A stretch of 64,000 bases of DNA from the NCBI GenBank assembly GCA_026387665.1, contig JAPLLG010000004.1, positions 36,612 through 100,611 on the forward strand, given 5' to 3'. A program made the position numbers and the translations under genes. Under the pieces are notes generated by a model, which was not told the origin of the DNA, ran no database searches, and saw only the letters and a list, made by a program, of their open reading frames with translations. Of the stretch, positions 26,858 to 37,208 are shown one piece after another; the stretch's first letter is position 1, and each line of letters opens with the position of its first letter. This DNA is from Nitrospirota bacterium (GTDB lineage: Bacteria; Nitrospirota; Nitrospiria; Nitrospirales; Nitrospiraceae).

Positions 26858-27169
26858 ATGAGACGCGTGGAAATTACCAAACAGGAAGTGGAGAAGGTCG
26901 CGAAGCTGGCGCGGCTGGAGTTGACGGAGAGTGAGAAGGCGGCCTTTGCCAAGCAGCTGAGCCAGATCCTCACGCATGTGGAAACGCTGAAACAGTACGA
27001 TACCACTGGCGTTGAGCCGACGGCCACGGTGTTGGGGCAGGCCAATGTGTTCCGCCCCGATGAGGCGCGGCCGTCTCTATCTGTCGATCGAGCGGTGGCC
27101 AATGCGCCGGAGTCGGCCGACGGGTTCTTTGTAGTGCCAAAAATTATTGAAGATCGCCAACCCCTTTAA
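26858..27169 (+). CDS. gatC: Asp-tRNA(Asn)/Glu-tRNA(Gln) amidotransferase subunit C
   Basis: A 103-residue small subunit that holds the GatA-GatB transamidase together. It shows VEKVAKLARLELTESEKAAFAKQLSQILTHVETL and the ending PTATVLGQANVFRPDE typical of GatC. The ribosome site is AGAGGGGA before ATG 26858. It opens a run gatC-panD-gatA-(2 small genes)-gatB. The presence of GatCAB implies indirect amidation of Asn-tRNA and/or Gln-tRNA. Confidence 0.93.
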   Translation: MRRVEITKQEVEKVAKLARLELTESEKAAFAKQLSQILTHVETLKQYDTTGVEPTATVLGQANVFRPDEARPSLSVDRAVANAPESADGFFVVPKIIEDRQPL

Positions 27170-27188
27170 GCAAGCAAGCGAGGTTTGA

Positions 27189-27554
27189 ATGTTCAGGCAA
27201 ATGTTGCGGTCGAAAATTCATCGGGCCACGGTCACGGAGTCCTGCCTCGATTATGAAGGCAGCCTCACGATCGATGAGAATCTGATGGAAGCAGCGGGGA
27301 TTTTGCCCTATGAGGCGATTGTCTGTTCCAATCTGAATAACGGCGAGCGGTTCATGACCTATGCGATGGCGGGCAAGCGCGGCGCGGGCGAAATCATCCT
27401 CAATGGGCCGACGGCGCGGAAGGGCGCGGTGCGCGATCAGATCATCATTTTCTGTTACGAGTATTATTCGGAAGAAGAAATCACCCGGCATGCGCCCAAG
27501 ATCATCCAGGTCAATGAGAAGAACCAGATGGTGCCAGGGAAGACGAAACGCTGA
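27189..27554 (+). CDS. panD: Aspartate 1-decarboxylase (pyruvoyl-dependent)
   Basis: A 121-residue proenzyme that makes beta-alanine for pantothenate and coenzyme A. The self-cleavage site Gly24-Ser25 sits in the canonical YEGSLTID; the new N-terminal serine becomes the pyruvoyl group. Other hallmarks are [14 protein letters not shown] at the start, [19 protein letters not shown] and [11 protein letters not shown]. It lies between gatC and gatA, and its stop codon overlaps the gatA start (ATGA-type junction). Confidence 0.96.
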   Translation: MFRQMLRSKIHRATVTESCLDYEGSLTIDENLMEAAGILPYEAIVCSNLNNGERFMTYAMAGKRGAGEIILNGPTARKGAVRDQIIIFCYEYYSEEEITRHAPKIIQVNEKNQMVPGKTKR

Positions 27555-29020
27555 TGTCGATTCATAAACTCACGCTCTATGAGCTCCATAAGAAATTCAC
27601 CGCCGGGGAAGTCACGGCCACGGAGATCGTGCGCGCCTACGGGCTGCGGATCGGTCAGGTGGAGTCCAAGGTGAAGGCCTACATCACGCAGGCCAAAGAC
27701 TCGGTGGCGGCGCAGGCGAGCGCACTCGATGCGTCCCTGAAAGGCTGGCGGAAGACGGCGCCGATGATGGGCATGCCCCTGGCGATCAAAGATAATATCT
27801 GCACCGAAGGCGTGACCACGACCTGCGCCTCCCGGATGCTCGGCAACTTTGTGCCGCCCTACGATGCGACCGTGATTCGAAAGTTGCGTGAACAGGGATA
27901 TTTGCTTCTCGGGAAGACCAACCTTGATGAATTCGCGATGGGCTCCTCGACCGAGAACTCTGCCTTTGGGCCGAGCCGCAATCCCTGGAACCTGCATTGT
28001 GTGCCGGGAGGGTCCAGCGGAGGCTCTGCCGCTGCTGTGGCGGCGGACGAATGTGCGGCGGCCTTGGGATCCGATACAGGCGGGTCGATCCGTCAGCCTG
28101 CGGCATTTTGCGGGGTAGTCGGGCTCAAGCCGACCTATGGGCGGGTCTCCCGATATGGGTTGATTGCGTTCGCTTCCTCGCTCGATCAAATCGGACCGAT
28201 CACGAAGGATGTGACGGACGCGGCGTTTTTCCTCGGCGCCATTGCCGGTCACGATCCGTTGGATTCGACTTCGGCCGATGTCCCGGTGCCGGACTACATG
28301 AAGGCTTTAAAAAAGAAAGATCTCAAGAAGCTGAAGGTCGGGGTGCCGGCCGAGTTCTTTGCTGAGGGGCTGGACCCAGACGTGGAGCAGGCGGTGCGGG
28401 CGGCGATCGAGGAGCTGAAAGCGCTTGGAGGGACGATCAAGGAAATTCAGTTGCCCCGGACGGATGCGGCCGTGGCGACGTACTACGTGATCGCGACGGC
28501 AGAGGCCAGCTCGAATCTGGCCCGCTACGATGGCGTGAAGTTCGGGCTCCGCGCCAAAGAGACCAAGGACCTGCTCGATCTCTATATGAAGACTAGGCAG
28601 GAAGGGTTCGGGCCAGAAGTGAAGCGCCGGATCATGTTGGGGACCTATGTGCTCAGCGCCGGTTATTACGATGCCTATTATGGTAAGGCGCAGGCGGTGC
28701 GCACCTTGATCCGCCAGGATTTCGATGCGGCCTTTCACGAGGTCGATCTCATCGTGACGCCTGTGACGCCCACGCCGGCATTCAAGTTCGGCGCGAAGAG
28801 CGAGGATCCGCTGCAGATGTATTTGTCAGACATTTTCACCATTTCGGTGAACCTCGCCGGGGTGCCGGCGATTTCGCTGCCCTGCGGCTTTAGTCAGACA
28901 GGCTTGCCTATCGGGTTGCAGCTGATCGGGCGTCCCTTCGAAGAGGACACGCTCTTGCGGGCGGCCTATGCCTATGAACAGAGCACGCAATGGCGGACGA
29001 AGAGGCCGGTGATTCGGTAG
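27554..29020 (+). CDS. gatA: Asp-tRNA(Asn)/Glu-tRNA(Gln) amidotransferase subunit A
   Basis: A 488-residue amidase subunit that releases ammonia from glutamine. The Ser-cisSer-Lys triad is intact: Lys79 (PLAIKDN), Ser154 (PGGSSGGS) and Ser178 ([11 protein letters not shown]). [21 protein letters not shown] further identifies it as GatA rather than a generic amidase. It starts within the end of panD. Downstream, a 115-bp gap holds an inverted-repeat element before the DUF948 gene. Confidence 0.96.
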   Translation: MSIHKLTLYELHKKFTAGEVTATEIVRAYGLRIGQVESKVKAYITQAKDSVAAQASALDASLKGWRKTAPMMGMPLAIKDNICTEGVTTTCASRMLGNFVPPYDATVIRKLREQGYLLLGKTNLDEFAMGSSTENSAFGPSRNPWNLHCVPGGSSGGSAAAVAADECAAALGSDTGGSIRQPAAFCGVVGLKPTYGRVSRYGLIAFASSLDQIGPITKDVTDAAFFLGAIAGHDPLDSTSADVPVPDYMKALKKKDLKKLKVGVPAEFFAEGLDPDVEQAVRAAIEELKALGGTIKEIQLPRTDAAVATYYVIATAEASSNLARYDGVKFGLRAKETKDLLDLYMKTRQEGFGPEVKRRIMLGTYVLSAGYYDAYYGKAQAVRTLIRQDFDAAFHEVDLIVTPVTPTPAFKFGAKSEDPLQMYLSDIFTISVNLAGVPAISLPCGFSQTGLPIGLQLIGRPFEEDTLLRAAYAYEQSTQWRTKRPVIR

Positions 29021-29032
29021 AAGTAGTGAAAG

Positions 29033-29126
29033 GTAAAAGGTGAAACGTGAAAAATAGGGCTGAGACAGAGGCGGTGGTCCGGTTTTTCCACGTTTTACGT
29101 TTTACGTCTCACGTTTCACCTCTTAC
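29033..29126. repeat. GTGAAACGTGA-type inverted repeat
   Basis: The left arm (29033-29050) and right arm (29109-29126) pair over 18 bases with one mismatch, around iterated CGTTTTACG / GTGAAACGT-like words. The right arm touches the ribosome site GGAGG of the DUF948 gene. A degenerate relative is at 35441-35535. Confidence 0.75.
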
Positions 29127-29135
29127 GGAGGTTCT

Positions 29136-29543
29136 ATGACAATTGTTGAAATGGCTGTGCTGCTGGTGGCGGTTGCATTTGCGGTGTTGGTGGGCTATCT
29201 CGTGCCGGTGCTGATTCAGATTCGCAAGACCGTGGCGGAGTCCGAACAGTTGTTCGCCACCATGAATCAGGATTTGCCGCCGTTGATCGGCGAGCTTCGG
29301 GCTATGAGTCACAACCTCAACGACCTGACGGAGCAGGCCCGCGGGGGAGTCGAACATGCTGCCGTCCTTTTGCATGCGGTCGGGGAAGTGGGAGAGTCGG
29401 TTCAGCATGTGCACGACGTCGTGAGGGGGACGAGCGGATCGTTCGTGAACAATGTGGCGAGCGTGGTGGCAGGATTCAAAGCCGCAACCCAAGTCATGAA
29501 GGAGCGGTTTCGCGAAGAAGGAGGGCATCACAATGGCGGATGA
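29136..29543 (+). CDS. DUF948 domain membrane-anchored protein
   Basis: A 135-residue protein with one N-terminal transmembrane helix (VEMAVLLVAVAFAVLVGYLVPVLIQI) and a long amphipathic or coiled-coil region (residues 30-120), matching the general look of DUF948 proteins found next to YtxH genes. Function unknown; such pairs are often linked to envelope stress in other bacteria. The ribosome site GGAGG is at 29127-29131. It overlaps the next gene by 11 bases. Confidence 0.72.
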   Translation: MTIVEMAVLLVAVAFAVLVGYLVPVLIQIRKTVAESEQLFATMNQDLPPLIGELRAMSHNLNDLTEQARGGVEHAAVLLHAVGEVGESVQHVHDVVRGTSGSFVNNVASVVAGFKAATQVMKERFREEGGHHNGG

Positions 29544-29853
29544 TCGAGGTTCTTCAGCAGCAACAGTCATGTTGGCATTTCTGGGCGGTGCGGCAATCGG
29601 TGCAGTGGCGGCCCTGTTGCTGGCGCCACAGACCGGACGCGAGTCGCGTGAGCAGTTGCGGGGCTATGCCCGTCGCGCAGAAGACAATTTGCGGGATCTG
29701 GCAAGCCGCGCGGGCGACGCGGTGGAAGAGGTCGTGGAAGAGGGGAAGGAATTTGTGGACTCGAAGAAGGCGGTCCTGCGCGAGGCGTTCGACGTCGGGC
29801 GTGAGGCGATGCGTCGTGAGCGGGACCGATTGCGTGGAGAGGAACGCAGCTAA
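29533..29853 (+). CDS. YtxH domain protein
   Basis: A 106-residue protein with an N-terminal Gly/Ala-rich transmembrane segment (VMLAFLGGAAIGAVAALLLAP) followed by QTGRESREQLRGYARR, the classic YtxH signature, and then a charged helical region. Family function is not established beyond a stress association in Bacillus. Overlap with the DUF948 gene and a stop directly followed by the gatB ATG make the three genes one translational unit. Confidence 0.8.
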   Translation: MADDRGSSAATVMLAFLGGAAIGAVAALLLAPQTGRESREQLRGYARRAEDNLRDLASRAGDAVEEVVEEGKEFVDSKKAVLREAFDVGREAMRRERDRLRGEERS

Positions 29854-31290
29854 ATGATGACGTACGAAGTCGTCATCGGCGTGGAAGTGCATGCGCAGCT
29901 GCGGACCAAGTCCAAGCTGTTTTGCGGATGCGGGACGCAATTCGGGCTGACGGCCAATAGCCAGACTTGCCCACTCTGCCTGGGACTTCCCGGCACGTTG
30001 CCGGTGATCAATCGGGCGGCGGTCGAGATGGCGGTGCGGGCTGGCTTGGCGTTGAATTGCACCATCGCGGCGAACAATCTCTTTGCGCGCAAGAACTACT
30101 TCTATCCGGATCTGCCCAAGGGCTATCAGATTTCGCAATACGAAGAGCCGATCTGCGAACATGGTTGGATTGAGATTGCCCCGGCTGACGGCAAGCCCCG
30201 GCGTGTTCGTATCCGGCGCGCCCATCTGGAGGAAGATGCGGGGAAGAGCGTCCACGTGGCCGGCGCCAATGGGAGCCGTGTTGATTTGAATCGGGCCGGC
30301 ACGCCGCTGCTGGAAATCGTGACGGAGCCTGATTTGCGGTCGGCCGATGAAGTCGTAGCCTACTTGAAGGGCCTTCGCGATGTGCTTATGTATCTGGAAG
30401 TCTGCGACGGCAACATGGATGAGGGGAGCTTTCGTTGCGAGCCGAACCTCTCGCTCCGTCCGGTGGGCCAGAAGGAATTCGGCACCAAGGTCGAACTGAA
30501 AAATATCAATTCGTTCAAGTTCGTCAAAGATGCCATCGAGTATGAGATCAAGCGCCAGACCAAGGTCTTGAGCGAGGGCGGGAAGATCAATCAGGAGACC
30601 AGGCTCTGGAACCTCGATCGCGGCGAGACGGCGGTGATGCGCTCTAAGGAAGAGGCGCACGACTATCGCTACTTCCCCGATCCCGATCTGGTGCCGCTCA
30701 AGCTCGATAGGGAATGGATCGAGGGCTGCCGCAAACAGGTGACAGAATTGCCGGCCGCCAGGCTCCAGCGATTCGTCCGCGAGTTTGCTCTGTCCGAGTA
30801 CGATGCCGGCGTGTTGACTGCGTCGAAGGCTGTGGCCGATTATTTCGAGACGGCGGTGAAACTGTTCAATCAGCCCAAGACGGTAAGCAATTGGGTGATG
30901 GGCGAACTCACCAGGGAGTTGAATAATTCAGGAACCGATACGAGCGTCTCGCCGGTTTCTCCGGAACGGCTGGTGAGTCTGTTGCAGTTGGTCGAGCAGG
31001 GGACGATCAGTTTGAAGGTTGCGCGCGAGATTTTTCCGGAAATCTATAGCAGCGGAAAGACGCCGGAGCAGATCGTTCAGGAGAAGGGCCTCGTGCAAGT
31101 CTCCGACGAAGGGGCACTCGATCAGATCATTATTGACGTGCTGGCGAAGAATCCGTCGCAGGTGGCACAGTTCAAAGAGGGTAAGCAGCAAGTGCTGGGA
31201 TTCCTGGTCGGGCAGGTGATGAAGTCGTCCGGTGGCAAGGCAAATCCCGGGAAGGTGAACGAGTTACTAAAGAAGAAGTTGGCGGGATGA
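29854..31290 (+). CDS. gatB: Asp-tRNA(Asn)/Glu-tRNA(Gln) amidotransferase subunit B
   Basis: A 478-residue subunit that phosphorylates and amidates mischarged Glu-tRNA(Gln) or Asp-tRNA(Asn). It opens [23 protein letters not shown], with the second half of the zinc site in [27 protein letters not shown] and the catalytic-region RLEED-type sequence ([12 protein letters not shown]) follow, and a C-terminal YqeY-like domain binds tRNA. The ATG lies directly on the YtxH stop codon. Together with gatC and gatA it completes the transamidase. Confidence 0.96.
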   Translation: MMTYEVVIGVEVHAQLRTKSKLFCGCGTQFGLTANSQTCPLCLGLPGTLPVINRAAVEMAVRAGLALNCTIAANNLFARKNYFYPDLPKGYQISQYEEPICEHGWIEIAPADGKPRRVRIRRAHLEEDAGKSVHVAGANGSRVDLNRAGTPLLEIVTEPDLRSADEVVAYLKGLRDVLMYLEVCDGNMDEGSFRCEPNLSLRPVGQKEFGTKVELKNINSFKFVKDAIEYEIKRQTKVLSEGGKINQETRLWNLDRGETAVMRSKEEAHDYRYFPDPDLVPLKLDREWIEGCRKQVTELPAARLQRFVREFALSEYDAGVLTASKAVADYFETAVKLFNQPKTVSNWVMGELTRELNNSGTDTSVSPVSPERLVSLLQLVEQGTISLKVAREIFPEIYSSGKTPEQIVQEKGLVQVSDEGALDQIIIDVLAKNPSQVAQFKEGKQQVLGFLVGQVMKSSGGKANPGKVNELLKKKLAG

Positions 31291-31294
31291 GGCA

Positions 31295-31369
31295 GAGGTG
31301 CCTTCGACTGCTCGCGCAACGCGCGGCCTCAGAAGGCCCTCGTTGGACGCGCGCAGTCGAAGGCACCTC
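31295..31369. repeat. Perfect 17-bp inverted repeat element
   Basis: GAGGTGCCTTCGACTGC at 31295-31311 is exactly mirrored by GCAGTCGAAGGCACCTC at 31353-31369, with further CG-rich pairing inside. It sits in the gatB-eno gap. There is no T-run, so it looks like an interspersed repeat or cruciform rather than an intrinsic terminator. Confidence 0.7.
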
Positions 31370-31399
31370 AGCCCCACCCCTGAGAGTGACCAGTCATAA

Positions 31400-32698
<1,299 letters not shown>

Positions 32699-32718
32699 TA
32701 GATGATGCGGGAACGACG

Positions 32719-33069
32719 ATGATCATTAAGCAGAACAGAGGCAGACAGTGGCTCGACTGGCAGCGCCGCATGGTCACGGGCGCGCATTATGCCGGAGCCG
32801 CCGCCTGTCTGTTGCTGCTGGTCGCGCTGGTGTTTGGCGATATGGGTCTGCCGCGGTATTTCTCCATGCGCGGTCACGCCCAACAGCTGGATCTCGATCT
32901 TCAAGAGCTGCAGCGGGCGACCCGCACGCTGCGGGGGGAGATCGATCGCTTGGAGCGAGACCCCGCGAAGATCGAACAGTTGGCGCGAGAGCAGCTCGGC
33001 TATGTCCGTAAAGGTGAAACCGTGTATCAATTGGTTCCTTCACCATCACAGGAGCGGCCCCGTCCGTAG
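32719..33069 (+). CDS. ftsB: Septum formation initiator (FtsB/DivIC-like)
   Basis: A 116-residue bitopic protein with a transmembrane helix (AAACLLLLVALVFGDMG, about residues 28-45) and a coiled coil (about 54-90), ending in the family motif IEQLAREQLGYVRKGETVYQL. FtsB works with FtsL and FtsQ in the divisome. It lies 20 bases after eno, the same eno-ftsB order seen in enteric bacteria, and is followed within 8 bases by era. Confidence 0.87.
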   Translation: MIIKQNRGRQWLDWQRRMVTGAHYAGAAACLLLLVALVFGDMGLPRYFSMRGHAQQLDLDLQELQRATRTLRGEIDRLERDPAKIEQLAREQLGYVRKGETVYQLVPSPSQERPRP

Positions 33070-33076
33070 TTGCACC

Positions 33077-33961
33077 ATGAAGTTTGGCACAGTCGCAATC
33101 ATTGGCCGACCGAACGTCGGCAAGTCGACCTTACTCAACCAATTGTTGAAGCAGAAGGTGGCGATCGTCTCGGATAAGCCGCAAACGACGCGAACGAGAA
33201 TTTTGGGGGTCGTGCATGCGCCGGGTGCGCAGATTGCCTTGCTGGATACGCCGGGGCTGCACAAGCCGCAACATCTGCTCAATCGCCGCATGGTCCGCAC
33301 CACGGTCGAGACGCTGGAGGAGGCGGATATCCTGTACGTGTTGATGGACACGACGAGTTCGCCAGGTCCCGGCGATCTGTTGGTGATCGACCATGTGAAG
33401 GGGGCGATCCGGAAGCGCCCGCGCCCGGTTATTCTCGTATTGAACAAGGTGGATCTGGTCAATAAGCTCAAGTTGCTACCGGTGATGGAGACCTACGCGC
33501 GACTCTTCGCCTGGACGGACGTGGTGCCGGTGTCGGCTGAAACCGGCGACAATGTCGATCGCTTGTTGTCCGTGACCGTGGCCCATTTGCCGGAAGGGGA
33601 TGCGGGCTATGGGGAAGACACGGTCACCGATCAGTCCATGCGGACCTTGGCCGCCGAGATGATTCGCGAGAAGATTTTGCTCCAGACCTATGAAGAAGTG
33701 CCCTATTCGGTGGCCGTGGAGATCGATGCCTTTGTGGAGGAGGGGAAGCTGGCCCGCATCAGCGCGACGGTGCTGGTCGAGCGAGAGTCTCATAAGGCGA
33801 TCCTGATCGGGAAGCACGGAGATCGGCTCAAGGAGGTCGGGACCGAGGCGCGGAAGGAACTGGAAGAGATCTTTGAGATGAAAGTGTTTCTGCAGTTGTG
33901 GGTGAAAGTGCGGGAGGCGTGGCGGGAAGATGAGCATGCTCTCACCGAATTAGGCTACTAG
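33077..33961 (+). CDS. era: GTPase Era
   Basis: A 294-residue ribosome-assembly GTPase. G1 is IIGRPNVGKST, G3 is LLDTPGLHKP, G4 is LVLNKVDLV and G5 is PVSAETGDN. A C-terminal KH domain contains KAILIGKHGDRLKEVGTEARKELEEIF, used to bind 16S rRNA. ATG 33077 is the family start; the frame is open upstream through ftsB in another reading phase and is not used. mgtE begins 10 bases downstream. Confidence 0.96.
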   Translation: MKFGTVAIIGRPNVGKSTLLNQLLKQKVAIVSDKPQTTRTRILGVVHAPGAQIALLDTPGLHKPQHLLNRRMVRTTVETLEEADILYVLMDTTSSPGPGDLLVIDHVKGAIRKRPRPVILVLNKVDLVNKLKLLPVMETYARLFAWTDVVPVSAETGDNVDRLLSVTVAHLPEGDAGYGEDTVTDQSMRTLAAEMIREKILLQTYEEVPYSVAVEIDAFVEEGKLARISATVLVERESHKAILIGKHGDRLKEVGTEARKELEEIFEMKVFLQLWVKVREAWREDEHALTELGY

Positions 33962-33971
33962 CAGGATTGTG

Positions 33972-35432
33972 ATGCAGCCGACAGACCGTATGACAGAACC
34001 GACTCCAGTGGATCCGCGCCCTCGTCCGGGAGAGAAGGATCTCCTCCGTGATGCGTTGCGCGATCCTGCCGATCGAGGCCGGACGAAGTCCGACATCGTC
34101 TTGTTGTCGGTGCAGCGGCTGTTGCGGCGCGGTGCAATCACCAATCTTGCCAAGATGCTGGGCCGGATGCACCAGGCCGATGTGGCCAAAGTGATTGTGC
34201 ATCTGTCGTCCTCCAAAGAAAAACGTGAAGTGTTCGAACTGGTGCGAGGCGAGTCGAAGCGCGGCCAGGTGCTGAGCGAGCTCGACAGCGACAGCATCAA
34301 TCAGGTGCTGGCGGATCTGCTGCCCTCGGATATTGCCTGGCTGATCAAAGACCTCGGTCCTGACGACGTGGCCTACATCCTCGGGGTGCTACCGGAAGAG
34401 CGAGCCACGGAGATTCTCTCGCTGATGCGGACGGAGGACTCCACGGAGGTCGCCGACCTGCTGAAGTATCCGAAGGATACGGCCGGCGGCATCATGACGA
34501 CGGAGTTTTTCGCGCTGCCGGAAGAGGCGACGGCGCAGGATGCCATCCGCCGCCTCCAGCTGGCGACGGATGCGGAAATGGTGTTCTACATTTACGTGAC
34601 CGACCGAGATGAGCGTCTGGTCGGGGTCCTCTCGCTGCGTCAGCTGTTGACGGTCCCTCCCTCGACGCCGCTGAAAAACATCGCCACGCGTGACGTGATC
34701 AGCGTAACGGTTGACATGGACCAGGAGGAAGTCGCCCGCCAAGTGGCGAGTTATAACTTGCTCGCGATTCCGGTCATCGACAAAGACAATAAATTGGTCG
34801 GCATCATCACGGTCGACGACGTCGTGGACGTGATCCGGGAAGAAGCGACCGAAGACATGCTCAAGATGGCCGGCGCGATCGAGGAGGACTCGGTCTCGAA
34901 GTCTTCCAGCGTGGCATCGGCGAAGCACCGGCTCCCCTGGCTCTTTACGAACCTTGTCGGCAGTCTGTTCTCGGGCGCGATTCTGTGGGAGTTCCGCTAT
35001 ACGATTCAGGAAGTGGTGGCTATCGTCAGTTTTATTCCGGTCATCGCCGCCATGGGTGGGAATGTGGGCCTCCAATCCTCGACCCTCATTATTCGCGGAT
35101 TGGCGACAGGGCTGATCGCGTTGACGGATGTGCGGACCGTGTTTATCAGGGAAATTAAGGTCGGGCTCCTGATGGGGCTCGCCTGCGGCCTGATTCTCAC
35201 CATCGTGGGCTGGCTGTGGCATCAAGCCTTTCTAGGCATGGTCGTGGGGGTGTCGCTGATTATGGCCTTCATGGTCTCGACCAGCATGGCGACGTTCATG
35301 CCCATTTTGCTGAAGCGCATGGGGGTGGATCCTGCCGTGGCGGCTGGCCCCTTTGTGACGACGGCCAACGACATCACGGGCATTACCATCTATCTCACCC
35401 TGGCCACCCTATTTATGGACCATCTGCGCTAG
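33972..35432 (+). CDS. mgtE: Magnesium transporter MgtE
   Basis: A 486-residue Mg2+ channel. A cytoplasmic MgtE_N superhelix (about residues 45-165) is followed by two CBS domains (about 170-290) that sense Mg2+, then five transmembrane helices with the pore motifs PVIAAMGGNVGLQS and AAGPFVTTANDITG. ATG 33972 is used (GTG 33969 is in frame). It has an extended N-terminus of about 40 residues relative to the MgtE_N domain. No M-box riboswitch fits in the 10-base gap. Confidence 0.94.
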   Translation: MQPTDRMTEPTPVDPRPRPGEKDLLRDALRDPADRGRTKSDIVLLSVQRLLRRGAITNLAKMLGRMHQADVAKVIVHLSSSKEKREVFELVRGESKRGQVLSELDSDSINQVLADLLPSDIAWLIKDLGPDDVAYILGVLPEERATEILSLMRTEDSTEVADLLKYPKDTAGGIMTTEFFALPEEATAQDAIRRLQLATDAEMVFYIYVTDRDERLVGVLSLRQLLTVPPSTPLKNIATRDVISVTVDMDQEEVARQVASYNLLAIPVIDKDNKLVGIITVDDVVDVIREEATEDMLKMAGAIEEDSVSKSSSVASAKHRLPWLFTNLVGSLFSGAILWEFRYTIQEVVAIVSFIPVIAAMGGNVGLQSSTLIIRGLATGLIALTDVRTVFIREIKVGLLMGLACGLILTIVGWLWHQAFLGMVVGVSLIMAFMVSTSMATFMPILLKRMGVDPAVAAGPFVTTANDITGITIYLTLATLFMDHLR

Positions 35433-35440
35433 CAAGAACT

Positions 35441-35535
35441 GTCAAACGTGAGGCGTGAAACGTGAAACGTAGAACTGCCGGTTGCTCGTCCTCTGAAACC
35501 CTTCACGTTGTGCGAGTCGTGTCTCACGGATTGCC
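35441..35535. repeat. Degenerate GTGAAACGTGA-type repeat
   Basis: Tandem CGTGAGGCGTGAAACGTGAAACGT-like words at 35446-35470 and a partly complementary right part near 35505-35528 (CTTCACGTTGTGCGAG, GTCTCACGGATTG). It resembles the element at 29033-29126 and again lies between two plus-strand genes (mgtE and recO). Confidence 0.5.
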
Positions 35536-35538
35536 CCT

Positions 35539-36291
35539 ATGCCGCTGATCAAGACGGCGGCGATCACGCTGAAAAGCCGGAAGTGGGGCGACGCGGATCG
35601 TATCGTCACCTTCTATACCAAAGAGATGGGTAAGGTTCGCGGTGTGGCGCGGGGAGCGCGCCGGATGAAGAGCCGGCTCGGCGCCTCGCTCGAGCCCCTC
35701 ACGATCTGCCATCTCAACCTGTTCGAAAAGTCTGGCGATTCGCTCTATCGCATCTCGCAGGTCGATCTCGTGGAACCTTTCATGAAGTTTCGCGAAGACT
35801 TGACGTTGATGACGGCTGCCGCACGGATGGTCAATGTGGTGGGGGCGGTGACGCCGGATGGGGACCCGGACCCGCAGCTCTTCGACACGCTTGAACAGGG
35901 CTTGCGCGCATTGATCACGAGCCAGGACCCGGCGATGACGGCGCTGTTGTTTCAGATCAGGCTGCTGGGATTTCTTGGGTTTCGCCCCCAGACCGATCAC
36001 TGTGCCGCTTGCGGCAAGGGACGGTTGCTGGGAGAGCCGCAGTTCTCACCTCTATCAGGAGGTCTGGTCTGTACGGTGTGTGCGGCCCGCCAATCGTTCC
36101 GTTGTTTGCCGCTCTCACGAGGGAGTCTGGCCTTTCTGCATCAGGCGTTGCAGCTGTCCTCCTCGGTGGTCGATCGTTTGAAAGCCGCAGGGCAGGTCCG
36201 GTACGAGGTGGAAAATGCGATTGAAGGCTATGTCACGGTGGTGGCGGGCAGGCAACTGCCTCCGGTGAATTTTTTGTCCTATCCGTCCTGA
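35539..36291 (+). CDS. recO: DNA repair protein RecO
   Basis: A 250-residue recombination mediator working with RecR and RecF to load RecA on SSB-coated DNA. The N-terminal OB fold shows KTAAITLKSRKWGDADRIVTFYTKEMGKVRGVARGARRMKSRLG. A C-terminal helical domain has a Cys4 zinc site (CAACGKG and CTVCAARQ). ATG 35539 follows the repeat. The DUF971 gene follows about 40 bases later. Confidence 0.92.
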   Translation: MPLIKTAAITLKSRKWGDADRIVTFYTKEMGKVRGVARGARRMKSRLGASLEPLTICHLNLFEKSGDSLYRISQVDLVEPFMKFREDLTLMTAAARMVNVVGAVTPDGDPDPQLFDTLEQGLRALITSQDPAMTALLFQIRLLGFLGFRPQTDHCAACGKGRLLGEPQFSPLSGGLVCTVCAARQSFRCLPLSRGSLAFLHQALQLSSSVVDRLKAAGQVRYEVENAIEGYVTVVAGRQLPPVNFLSYPS

Positions 36292-36330
36292 TCAGGAGCG
36301 GGGGCGGCGTCGTGGAAGGAAGTGTCAAGA

Positions 36331-36687
36331 ATGACCGAGACCCTGTATGAGCCGAAAGATATGTCCTGGGTGGACAAGGGTGTGTTGGGCATTGAATGGA
36401 ACGATGGGCACAAGTCCGTCTATCCCGTCCGGTATCTCCGCCAGCAATGTCCTTGCGCCGCCTGTGTGGACGAGTGGTCCGGCGTCCGGCGTCTGCAGCC
36501 GGACGATGTGCCGATCGTGATCATGCTGCAGGATGTGCAGCCGGTCGGCCGCTATGCTTTGCAATTTACCTGGAGCGATGGCCACGACACGGGGATCTAC
36601 TCCTATGGCCTCCTTCGGCGGATCTGCCAATGTGATGTCTGTCAGCCGGTCAAACCGATTGAGCCAAGGAGCCGACGTCTCTTGTGA
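36331..36687 (+). CDS. DUF971 (GBBH-like N-terminal domain) protein
   Basis: A 118-residue stand-alone DUF971 protein, the domain found at the N-terminus of gamma-butyrobetaine hydroxylases. It shows LGIEWNDGHKSVYPVRYLRQQCPCAACVDEW, YALQFTWSDGHDTGIYSYGLLR and a CQCDVCQP end, giving paired cysteines for metal binding. It has been associated with Fe-S cluster or tRNA thiolation genes in some lineages; no such gene is adjacent here. ATG 36331 has GGAAGGAAG upstream; an in-frame GTG at 36322 would overlap that ribosome site. Confidence 0.8.
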   Translation: MTETLYEPKDMSWVDKGVLGIEWNDGHKSVYPVRYLRQQCPCAACVDEWSGVRRLQPDDVPIVIMLQDVQPVGRYALQFTWSDGHDTGIYSYGLLRRICQCDVCQPVKPIEPRSRRLL

Positions 36688-37178
36688 GGACATTCGTGGA
36701 TCGGTTCAGCGTCCGTGATTTGTCTCGTCGCTCGGGATGGGCCGGCCTTTGTGTGGTGGTTGCCCTTTGGTCAGTGTCCAGCTGCAGTTGGCTGCCGTCG
36801 CTGGAGGAGCAATCCCGCCATGTGAAAGCCAACGAGTTGTTGCTTCATCAGCTGACTCCCCCTGCATTTGTCGAGGCCTGGGGGCCTCCGGCCTATCAGC
36901 ATGTTGAGTTCATGCAGTTCTTCGTCATGGAGGACAAATCGCTGATTCCTCGTTCGCGGGTGGCGATTGGCGAGGCGCCAGGAGGGTGGGAGGTTAGTCT
37001 TGAAGCCGGTGAGGGACTGTTTCTCGCCTATCCGGATCGCGGGTGGCTGGTGGTCTTTTTTGAGGGACGGCTGGTCTATCGCGAAGCGTTGACATCGGTG
37101 CAGCTCCATGCCTTGGGCCGGAGCTGGCAGCATGAAGACAAGTTCCGCTCCCGGTTTGAAGTGCCGGCTACTCCATAA
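36684..37178 (+). CDS. Hypothetical lipoprotein
   Basis: A 164-residue protein with an N-terminal signal ending in a lipobox-like VSSC (Cys34), so probably lipid-anchored. The rest is a small alpha/beta protein with LTPPAFVEAWGPPAY and a central FVMEDKSLIPRSRVAIG segment; I do not recognise a family. Translation starts at GTG 36684, which overlaps the DUF971 stop, so expression is coupled to that gene. Cellular role unknown. Confidence 0.6.
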   Translation: MRTFVDRFSVRDLSRRSGWAGLCVVVALWSVSSCSWLPSLEEQSRHVKANELLLHQLTPPAFVEAWGPPAYQHVEFMQFFVMEDKSLIPRSRVAIGEAPGGWEVSLEAGEGLFLAYPDRGWLVVFFEGRLVYREALTSVQLHALGRSWQHEDKFRSRFEVPATP

Positions 37179-37208
37179 TATTAATATGATGTATACGATA
37201 GGCCTTCC

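Noticed and set aside
33959..33972. TAGCAGGATTG after era, resembling the left end of repeat family 1
   Set aside because: Only about nine bases match, there is no right arm, and the sequence overlaps the mgtE start region.
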